Shown piece by piece: positions 5,583 to 10,956 of a stretch of 11,779 nt of DNA. Location: contig CANSLE010000046.1 of the NCBI GenBank assembly GCA_947647645.1, positions 1 through 11,779 on the forward strand, given 5' to 3'. The stretch comes from an uncultured Microbacterium sp. GTDB taxonomy: Bacteria > Actinomycetota > Actinomycetes > Actinomycetales > Microbacteriaceae. The notes under the pieces were generated by a model, which worked only from the letters and a program-made list of their open reading frames with translations, did not search any database and had not been told where the DNA came from. A program made the translations under genes and the position numbers. Position 1 is the first letter of the stretch. Each line of letters starts with the position of its first letter.

Positions 5583-6005
5583 ATGGAAACCCTCTACACC
5601 GCAGAAGCCCTCGCCACCGGCGGCGGCCGCGACGGGCACGTCCGCACGAGCGACGGCATCCTCGACGTCGACCTGCGCGTCCCGACGGAGATGGGCGGCG
5701 CCGGCGGCGCCCCGAACCCCGAGCTCCTCTTCGCCGCGGGCTACGCCGCGTGCTTCCACGGTGCGCTGCAGGCCGTCGCGCGTGCCCAGAAGGTCGCGAT
5801 CGCGGGCTCCAGCGTCGGCTCGCAGGTCAAGATCGGCCCGAACGGCGAGGGCGGCTTCCAGCTCGCGGTCGCGCTCGAGGTCAACATCCCCGACGTCGAC
5901 CCCGCCGTCGCCCAGCAGCTGGCCGACGCCGCCCACCAGGTGTGCCCCTACTCGAACGCCACGCGCGGCAACATCGAGGTCACCGTCACCGTCGTCGACG
6001 ACTGA
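5583..6005 (+). CDS. ohr: Organic hydroperoxide resistance protein Ohr (OsmC superfamily)
   Basis: Ohr is a thiol peroxidase that reduces organic and fatty acid hydroperoxides in the cytoplasm, usually recycled by lipoyl proteins. The 140-aa length is typical. The peroxidatic cysteine is C57 in GYAACFHGAL and the resolving cysteine is C121 in HQVCPYSNATRGNIEV. The conserved Arg and Glu of the active site appear as R16 (TGGGRDGH) and E47 (NPELLF). The N-terminus (METLYTAEALATGGGRDG) matches the family start, which confirms ATG 5583. The gene is 30 nt behind ohrR with its own ribosome binding site, a common actinobacterial and proteobacterial arrangement. A long hairpin follows its stop and probably ends the transcript. 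Confidence 0.95.
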   Translation: METLYTAEALATGGGRDGHVRTSDGILDVDLRVPTEMGGAGGAPNPELLFAAGYAACFHGALQAVARAQKVAIAGSSVGSQVKIGPNGEGGFQLAVALEVNIPDVDPAVAQQLADAAHQVCPYSNATRGNIEVTVTVVDD

Positions 6006-6030
6006 TTTCGCGAACCCGCGTCATAAGCCA

Positions 6031-6077
6031 CGGCATCCGCCCTCTCTTGAGTGAAGACCTCGAGAGGACGGATGCCG
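6031..6077 (+). terminator. Long hairpin after ohr, probable terminator built from an inverted GGATGCC pair
   Basis: CGGCATCCGCCCTCTC (6031-6046) pairs with GAGAGGACGGATGCCG (6062-6077) over 15 of 16 positions, with one C/A mismatch and a 15-nt loop. It starts 26 nt after the ohr stop. Only TGCGCGTTTT follows, so the T-run is short and offset, which is common for actinobacterial terminators. Both arms contain the over-represented CGGATGCCG motif. The 3' arm also holds a GAGAGG that could serve as the ribosome binding site of the small ORF after it. Confidence 0.6.
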
Positions 6078-6181
6078 TGCGCGTTTTCATCACCGCCATC
6101 ACCGAAGCCCTGTTGCCGCGGGCGCCGCGTCGCAGCACCTACATCGCGCCGCGCTTCGCCGTGCTGCGCGCCCACCGCTGA
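6077..6181 (+). CDS. Possible small protein, 34 aa
   Basis: A GTG-initiated reading frame of 34 codons (starting MRVFITAITEALLPRAPRR and ending RAHR), stop TGA at 6179-6181. For: about 31 of 34 codons end in G or C, as in true genes here, and GAGAGG stands 9 nt before the GTG. Against: the start overlaps the last base of the ohr terminator-like hairpin, the GTG is not unique, and I recognise no homologue. The product would be basic with an amphipathic N-terminus. It has no cysteines and no clear signal peptide. If real, its ribosome binding site is buried in the hairpin stem and translation would depend on that stem opening. Confidence 0.3.
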   Translation: MRVFITAITEALLPRAPRRSTYIAPRFAVLRAHR

Positions 6182-6210
6182 CGACCAGAGCCTCGGCACC
6201 GGGTCCGGCG

Positions 6211-6216
6211 TAGCCT
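6211..6216 (+). promoter_or_regulatory. -10 hexamer TAGCCT of the racemase gene, leaderless
   Basis: TAGCCT is followed by GAGCCC and then ATG at 6223, the same 6-nt spacing as at four other starts. There is no Shine-Dalgarno before 6223. It argues that the racemase is transcribed on its own rather than from the ohr operon, which ends at the hairpin upstream. Confidence 0.5.
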
Positions 6217-6222
6217 GAGCCC

Positions 6223-7371
6223 ATGCCCATCGCCCAGGCCGCCGCTCCCGTCGTCCTCGACGCGGTCGAGCTGCGCATCCTCCATCTGCCGCTCGTCTCG
6301 CCGTTCACGACGTCGTTCGGCACCGAGACGGTGCGAGAGGTCATCGTCGTGCGGGCCCGCGCGGCCGGCGGCGACGGGTGGGGCGAGATCGTCACCCAGC
6401 AAGCGCCGCTGTACTCCAGCGAGTACACGCACGGTGCGTGGGACGTGGCCCAGCGCTTCCTCGTCCCCGCGCTGCTGGATGCCGCTTCGTCCGCGACCGG
6501 CGGGCTGGCGCCCGAAACGGTCGCCGACGTTCTCGAGCCCTTCGTCGGTCACCGGATGGTGAAGGCGGGCCTCGAGCTCGCCGTGCTCGACGCCGCCCTC
6601 CGTGCGGAGGGCCGGCCGCTGGGCGAGTACCTCGGTGCGGTCGTCGACCGCGTGCCGAGCGGGGTGTCGGTCGGCATCCAACGCGACCCCGCCGCGCTCG
6701 TCGACACCGTCGCCGGCTACCTCGATCAGGGCTACGTGCGCATCAAGATCAAGATCAAGCCCGGACGCGACGTCGCCGACACGGCGGCGGTGCGCGACGC
6801 CTTCGGTGCCATCCCGCTGCAGGTCGACGCGAACTCCGCGTACACGCTCGCCGACGCCGAGACCCTCGCCGAACTCGACCGCTTCGACCTCCTGCTGATC
6901 GAGCAGCCCCTGCAGGAGGACGACATCGTCGACCATGCGACCCTCGCCGCCCGGCTGCGCACGCCGATCTGCCTCGACGAGTCGATCGTGTCGGCGAAGG
7001 CCGCGGCCGACGCGCTGGCGCTGCGCGCGGCATCGGTCATCAACATCAAGGCGGGCCGGGTCGGGGGCTACCTCGAGGCGGTGCGCGTGCACGACGTCTG
7101 CCGCGCCGCCGGCATCCCGGTCTGGTGCGGCGGCATGCTCGAGACCGGGATCGGCAGGGCGGCGAACGCGGCGCTCGCCGCCCTGCCCGGATTCACGCTG
7201 CCGGGGGATGTCTCGGCATCCGACCGCTTCTACGCCCGCGACATCGTGCGCGAGCCGATCGTGTTGGATGACGGGCACGTCCGCGTGCCGACCGCGCCCG
7301 GCATCGGCGTCGAGATCGATCCCGTCGCGCTCGAAGACGCGACCGTCGCGCGCGTCGAACTACGACGCTGA
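6223..7371 (+). CDS. N-acylamino-acid racemase / o-succinylbenzoate synthase (enolase superfamily, MenC-like)
   Basis: A 382-aa enolase-superfamily enzyme of the muconate-lactonizing subgroup. Its capping domain is about residues 10-135, followed by a TIM-like barrel. The catalytic set is complete: K175 and K177 (RIKIKIKPG), metal ligands D202 (QVDANSAYT), E227 (LIEQPL) and D252 (CLDES), and base K276 (NIKAGRVGG). GGYLEAVRVHDVC, PVWCGGMLETGIGR and GDVSASDRFY closely resemble the Amycolatopsis N-acylamino acid racemase as I remember it. The family makes o-succinylbenzoate for menaquinone or racemises N-succinylamino acids, and some members do both. No other men genes are present, and a COG3375 GNAT lies upstream, so the racemase role is favoured. 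The start at 6223 is fixed by the TAGCCT 6 nt upstream. It converges with the flotillin-like gene. Confidence 0.88.
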   Translation: MPIAQAAAPVVLDAVELRILHLPLVSPFTTSFGTETVREVIVVRARAAGGDGWGEIVTQQAPLYSSEYTHGAWDVAQRFLVPALLDAASSATGGLAPETVADVLEPFVGHRMVKAGLELAVLDAALRAEGRPLGEYLGAVVDRVPSGVSVGIQRDPAALVDTVAGYLDQGYVRIKIKIKPGRDVADTAAVRDAFGAIPLQVDANSAYTLADAETLAELDRFDLLLIEQPLQEDDIVDHATLAARLRTPICLDESIVSAKAAADALALRAASVINIKAGRVGGYLEAVRVHDVCRAAGIPVWCGGMLETGIGRAANAALAALPGFTLPGDVSASDRFYARDIVREPIVLDDGHVRVPTAPGIGVEIDPVALEDATVARVELRR

Positions 7372-7502
7372 GTGAAACGCGCCCGCCGGAGGCAATCGGC
7401 CGAGAACAGGCGAAATCGCAGCGAGTCGGCCTGCGCCGGGCAGCTGCCTGCGCTCGGCCGGCGACCTGAGTTGCGACGAGCGCAGCGAGGCGTCGAAACG
7501 CG
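7372..7502. repeat. Convergent intergenic region with degenerate repeats and small dyads
   Basis: This 131-nt gap between converging genes has repeated pieces. GAAACGCG occurs at 7374-7381 and 7495-7502, and CGCAGCGAG at 7417-7425 and 7481-7489. GGCAGCTGCC (7439-7448) is a perfect palindrome inside a CGCCGG/CCGGCG pair (7434-7439 with 7458-7463), which could form a hairpin. The right half (GAGCGCAGCGAGGCGTCGAAACG) resembles, from memory, an intergenic repeat scattered in Microbacteriaceae genomes. It may serve as a bidirectional terminator. No T-run is visible. Confidence 0.35.
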
Positions 7503-8870
7503 TCAGCTCTCGGTCGTGACCGGCTGCTCTTCTCGCATCCCCTGTGCCATCCCGCGCCCCGTCGCCTGGCCCTGGATGACCTGGCGGAGGTCGATGCCGG
7601 TCGCGGCCTGGATCGCGTCGAAGCTCGCGCGCATGCTCGAGGCCGACTCCGCCGCCATGTGGCTGGATGCGCCCTCGCCGCCGAGCACGGTGATCGAGCC
7701 GACCTTGTCGAAGCCGCGCGCGAACTCGGTCATCATCGGCACGAGCGCTTCGAGGGCGCGCTGGGCGAGCAGCGCCTCCTGGTTCTTTGAGAGCGCTTCG
7801 GCCTCCGCCTCGATGGCCGCGGCCCGCGCCTCGCCGACGAGGCGCACCGCATCGGCCTCCGCCTGGGCGCGCAGGCGCGTGGCCTCCGCTTCCTGCGCCG
7901 CGATCTGGGCGCGGGCTTCGGCCGCCTTGACCTCGCCGTAGGCCGCGGCATCCGCCGCGCGCTCGCGCTGGTAGAGGTCGGCATCGGCGACCTTCTTGAT
8001 GTCGGCATCCAGCTGCGCCTGCTTGTTCTCGGCGCCCTGCAGCAGCACCGCCTGCTCCCTCTCGGCGCGGGCGAGGGCCTCGGCCTGCTCAGCCTCGGCA
8101 CGGGCGCGCCCGACCTCGGCGGCCGCGGCGGCGGAGTTCTTGTCGAACGCGGTCTGCTCGACGAGGTTGGCCTCGTCGGTGGCGATCTGGCGCGCTCGCA
8201 CCTCGCGGGCGGCGTTGATGCGGGCGACCTCGGCCTCGCGGCGGACGCGCTCGACCTCGGTCGCACCGAGGGCGTCGATGTAGCCGTTCTTGTCGGTGAC
8301 ACCCTGGATCTGGAACGAGTCGAGGATGAGGCCCTGCGCGAGCAGGTCGCTCTTGATGCCCTCGGCGATCTGGTCGGACAGCTTCTGCCGATCCTTCATG
8401 AGCTGCTCGACCGTCAGCGTCGCGACGACGCCGCGCAGCGCACCCTCGAGCTGCTCGGTCGTGAACTGCTCGATCGCGCCGTCCTGAGAGAGGAAGCGCT
8501 CGGCGGCGCGACGGACGAACTCGGGATCGGACCCGATCTTCACGAGCGCGACACCCGAGACGTTGACGGTGACGCCGTTGGAGGCCTGCGCGGTCGGCTC
8601 CATCTTGATCTGCCGGGCGCGCAGCGAGATCATCTCGGCGCGCTGGGTCAGCGGGTTGACCAGGGCGCCCCCGCCGGTGATGACCGAGATGCGCGACGAC
8701 TCGCCGCTGGCGCTCTTCTGGTTCTTTCCCACGATGACCAGGGCCTGGTCGGCTTTGGCGACCTTGTACCAGGCGCGGACCATGATGAGGAGGAATATCA
8801 GGAGGACGATGGCGGCGACGACGGCGATGCCGACGATCACCAGTGCTCCTCCGGCGGCGAGAATATCCAC
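7503..8870 (-). CDS. Flotillin-like SPFH-domain membrane protein
   Basis: A 455-aa protein with one N-terminal membrane segment (about residues 5-32) followed by VRAWYKVAKADQALVIVG, an SPFH/band-7 domain (about 35-205), and a long Ala/Glu/Arg-rich coiled coil (about 203-375). The C-terminal tail is Gly- and Met-containing. This order is that of bacterial flotillins (FloT/YuaG class), which oligomerise on the inner membrane in lipid microdomains and scaffold other proteins. The length is close to the family's. I chose the GTG at 8870 because it immediately precedes the membrane segment. The frame is open further upstream, but without hydrophobicity or family-like sequence. AGGAAG at 8888-8883 is the only ribosome binding site candidate, 12 nt from the GTG, which is long. 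No NfeD-type partner is adjacent; the gene diverges from a DUF4870-like membrane protein. Confidence 0.88.
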   Translation of the reverse strand: MDILAAGGALVIVGIAVVAAIVLLIFLLIMVRAWYKVAKADQALVIVGKNQKSASGESSRISVITGGGALVNPLTQRAEMISLRARQIKMEPTAQASNGVTVNVSGVALVKIGSDPEFVRRAAERFLSQDGAIEQFTTEQLEGALRGVVATLTVEQLMKDRQKLSDQIAEGIKSDLLAQGLILDSFQIQGVTDKNGYIDALGATEVERVRREAEVARINAAREVRARQIATDEANLVEQTAFDKNSAAAAAEVGRARAEAEQAEALARAEREQAVLLQGAENKQAQLDADIKKVADADLYQRERAADAAAYGEVKAAEARAQIAAQEAEATRLRAQAEADAVRLVGEARAAAIEAEAEALSKNQEALLAQRALEALVPMMTEFARGFDKVGSITVLGGEGASSHMAAESASSMRASFDAIQAATGIDLRQVIQGQATGRGMAQGMREEQPVTTES

Positions 8871-9003
8871 GTAACGAACCCACTTCCTGTGTGCTGCCGA
8901 TGTCCTTCGACCGTAGCGAATGACACCGGCGGATGCCGAGGAGAGCGCAGATCTCGGGATAACCCCCTCGGCAGGATCGCGAGAGGGCACCTACGCTGGT
9001 CCT
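8871..9003. promoter_or_regulatory. Divergent promoter region between the flotillin-like and DUF4870-like genes
   Basis: The 133-nt gap holds signals for both directions. Plus-strand TACGCT (8992-8997) lies 6 nt before the ATG at 9004, giving a leaderless start. On the minus strand TACGGT (8915-8910) is a possible -10 about 40 nt before the GTG at 8870, followed by AGGAAG (8888-8883) as ribosome binding site. No -35 fits well for either. One GGATGCC motif copy is at 8931-8937. I found no strong dyad. Confidence 0.4.
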
Positions 9004-9375
9004 ATGACCACTCCGCCGTACCCGCAGCCTGCGGCCCAGCCCGGCCCGCAGCCCATGAACCCCTCCGACGAGAAGATGTGGGCGACCCTCGTGCACATCG
9101 GCGGCATCTTCTATTTCCTGCCGTCGCTGATCGGCTACCTGGTCCTGAAGGACCGCGGGCCGTTCGTGCGCGCGCACACCGCGGCCGCCCTGAACTTCCA
9201 GCTGACGATGCTGATCGCGTCCTTCGTGGGAGCCGTCCTGTCGATCCTGGGGATCGGGCTGGTGATCCTGCTCGCCGTCTACGTGGTGAACATCATCTTC
9301 TCGATCGTCGCCGCGGTGAAGGCGAGCAAGGGCGAGTGGTACACCTACCCGCTGTCGATCACGTTCCTCAGCTGA
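9004..9375 (+). CDS. Small DUF4870/Tic20-like membrane protein
   Basis: A 123-aa protein with a Pro/Gln-rich cytoplasmic-type N-terminus (about residues 1-20), then SDEKMWATLVHIGGIF, which is typical of DUF4870 proteins. Hydrophobic segments follow at about 26-48, 66-90 and 86-105. The loop VRAHTAAALNFQLT (55-68) is the family's characteristic His/Gln-containing linker. The function of DUF4870 is unknown; it is a membrane protein distantly related to Tic20-like folds. ATG 9004 is chosen over an in-frame upstream ATG because TACGCT lies 6 nt before it and the protein then begins with the usual Pro-rich tail. It diverges from the flotillin-like gene, which is compatible with shared membrane-related regulation but does not prove it. 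Confidence 0.82.
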   Translation: MTTPPYPQPAAQPGPQPMNPSDEKMWATLVHIGGIFYFLPSLIGYLVLKDRGPFVRAHTAAALNFQLTMLIASFVGAVLSILGIGLVILLAVYVVNIIFSIVAAVKASKGEWYTYPLSITFLS

Positions 9376-9401
9376 TCGCGGTCAGCTGCCACAGGGGCAG
9401 C
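9369..9401 (+). terminator. Two overlapping hairpins at the end of the DUF4870-like gene
   Basis: CAGCTGA (9369-9375, including the stop codon) pairs perfectly with TCAGCTG (9382-9388) across a 6-nt loop. GCTGCC (9385-9390) pairs with GGCAGC (9396-9401) across a 5-nt loop. They share 9385-9388, so only one forms at a time. Neither is followed by a T-run. They may act as a terminator for the gene. Confidence 0.35.
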
Positions 9402-9441
9402 GTGCGCGGCGGGGGTGGGGAACCGGGCCGAGATCGCGGAC

Positions 9442-9460
9442 GGCGCACCGTTGGTGCGCC
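9442..9460. promoter_or_regulatory. Perfect inverted repeat upstream of the sugar permease, operator or terminator
   Basis: GGCGCACC and GGTGCGCC are perfect 8-bp arms around a 3-nt centre (GTT). The element ends 20 nt before the TATCGT hexamer of the permease, so it sits around the -35 region, where a repressor of the permease could bind. It could also be a hairpin ending the upstream transcript, but no T-run follows. Confidence 0.45.
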
Positions 9461-9480
9461 CGGCCCACGCGCAGCGGGGC

Positions 9481-9486
9481 TATCGT
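9481..9486 (+). promoter_or_regulatory. -10 hexamer TATCGT of the sugar permease, leaderless
   Basis: TATCGT is followed by TTCCGG and then GTG at 9493, the 6-nt spacing seen at other starts. It decides the start: an in-frame GTG at 9415 would add 26 residues unlike the family, and it would run through the inverted repeat. No -35 match is evident at 17 nt. Confidence 0.5.
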
Positions 9487-9492
9487 TTCCGG

Positions 9493-10956
9493 GTGACCAC
9501 GACCGATAGCATCCCCGCCGGCACGTTCTCGATGAGAAGCCCCTACGGGCGGAGGGCGGCGGCGCTCTCGATCGCCGCCGCGGTCGGCGGGTTCCTGTTC
9601 GGCTTCGACTCCTCCGTCATCAACGGCGCGGTGTCCTCCATCGAGTCCACGTACACCAAGGACGCGCTCCTCACCGGATTCGTCGTCGCCGTCGCCCTGC
9701 TGGGCTGCGCCCTGGGGGCGATCATCGCCGGCGCGCTCTCCGACCGCTGGGGGCGCCTGCGCGTCATGCTCCTCGGGTCGGCTCTGTTCCTCGCCAGTTC
9801 TGTCGGCTCCGCGCTGACGTTCAGCGTCCCCGATCTCATCGTCTGGCGCGTGCTCGGTGGCATCGGCATCGGCATCGCCTCCGTCGTCGCGCCGGCGTAC
9901 ATCGCCGAGGTCGCGCCGCGCCAGGTGCGCGGCAGCCTGGCCTCGCTGCAGCAGCTCGCGATCACCATCGGCATCTTCACCGCACTGCTGAGCAACGCGG
10001 TGCTCGCCGGCGCCGCCGGCAGCGCCGACAACATCCTCTGGTGGGGGCTCGAGGCCTGGCGCTGGATGTTCCTCATCGGCGTCATCCCGGCCGCGGTCTA
10101 CGGCATCCTCTCCCTCACGATGCCGGAGTCTCCGCGTTTCCTGCTCGCCAAGGGGCGCAACGACGAGGCGCGGGCGATCTTCGAGCGTCTCGTCCCGGCG
10201 GCCGACCTCGACAAGACCATGAACGAGCTGATCAGCGGAATCGAGGACGACCGCAAGAACCGGACCGCTTCGCTGCGCGGCACGGCCCTCGGGCTTCAGC
10301 CCGTCGTCTGGATCGGCGTCACCCTGTCGGCATTCCAGCAGCTCGTCGGCATCAACGTGATCTTCTACTACTCGACGACGCTCTGGCGTGCGGTCGGGTT
10401 CGATGAGAGCAACTCGTTGCTCATCAGCGTGTTCACGTCCGTGACCAACGTGCTGGTCACGCTCATCGCGATCTTCCTCGTCGACCGCATCGGCCGCAAG
10501 CCCATCCTGATGACCGGTTCGCTCCTGATGACCCTCTCCCTGGGCGCGATGGCGCTCGCCTTCGCGTTCGCGCAGACGGTGGACGGCGAGGTCGCCCTGC
10601 CCGGCGCGTGGGGCCCGATCGCCCTGGTGGCGGCCAACCTGTTCGTCGTCGGATTCGGTGCATCGTGGGGCCCGATCGTGTGGGTGCTCCTCGGCGAGAT
10701 CTTCCCCAGCCGTATCCGCGGGAAAGCGCTCGGGGTCGCCGCCGGGGCGCAGTGGATCGCCAACTTCCTCGTGTCCTGGACGTTCCCGCAGCTCGCGGCG
10801 TTCTCGCTCCCGTTCACCTACGGCATGTACGCGGTCTTCGCCGCGCTGTCGTTCGTGTTCGTGCTCTGGAAGATCCCGGAGACGAAGGGCATGGCCCTCG
10901 AACAGAGCGAGACGCTGTTCGTCCGCACGCCGAAGCGGTCAGCCCGGGCGCACTGA
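9493..10956 (+). CDS. Sugar-porter family MFS permease
   Basis: A 487-aa, 12-helix permease of the MFS sugar porter family (XylE/GLUT-like), likely a sugar:H+ symporter. Diagnostic motifs appear in order: GFLFGFDSSVINGA (33-46, helix 1), SDRWGRLR (83-90), PESPRFLL (211-218, after helix 6), QQLVGINVIFYYS (282-294, helix 7 sugar-binding residues), VDRIGRKP (330-337), GEIFPSRIRGKALG (401-414) and PETKGMALEQ (462-471). The substrate is probably a hexose, pentose or inositol; it cannot be fixed from sequence. The GTG start at 9493 gives a normal N-terminus and follows a leaderless-type hexamer. It stands alone between non-sugar genes, preceded by an inverted repeat that may be its operator. Its 3' end overlaps the convergent NAD-kinase-like gene by 18 nt. 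Confidence 0.92.
   Translation: MTTTDSIPAGTFSMRSPYGRRAAALSIAAAVGGFLFGFDSSVINGAVSSIESTYTKDALLTGFVVAVALLGCALGAIIAGALSDRWGRLRVMLLGSALFLASSVGSALTFSVPDLIVWRVLGGIGIGIASVVAPAYIAEVAPRQVRGSLASLQQLAITIGIFTALLSNAVLAGAAGSADNILWWGLEAWRWMFLIGVIPAAVYGILSLTMPESPRFLLAKGRNDEARAIFERLVPAADLDKTMNELISGIEDDRKNRTASLRGTALGLQPVVWIGVTLSAFQQLVGINVIFYYSTTLWRAVGFDESNSLLISVFTSVTNVLVTLIAIFLVDRIGRKPILMTGSLLMTLSLGAMALAFAFAQTVDGEVALPGAWGPIALVAANLFVVGFGASWGPIVWVLLGEIFPSRIRGKALGVAAGAQWIANFLVSWTFPQLAAFSLPFTYGMYAVFAALSFVFVLWKIPETKGMALEQSETLFVRTPKRSARAH

Noticed and set aside
5034..5936. 300-aa minus-strand open frame
   Set aside because: It is antisense to ohrR and ohr, both clearly recognised.
6139..7278. 379-aa minus-strand open frame
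   Set aside because: It is the complement of the racemase, whose catalytic residues are all in place on the plus strand.
3902..7371. One long operon from the GNAT gene through the racemase
   Set aside because: Start-proximal -10 hexamers at several genes, the ohrR operator and the strong hairpin after ohr argue for separate units.
8089..9177. 362-aa minus-strand open frame
   Set aside because: It is an Arg-rich shadow of the flotillin-like gene in another frame.
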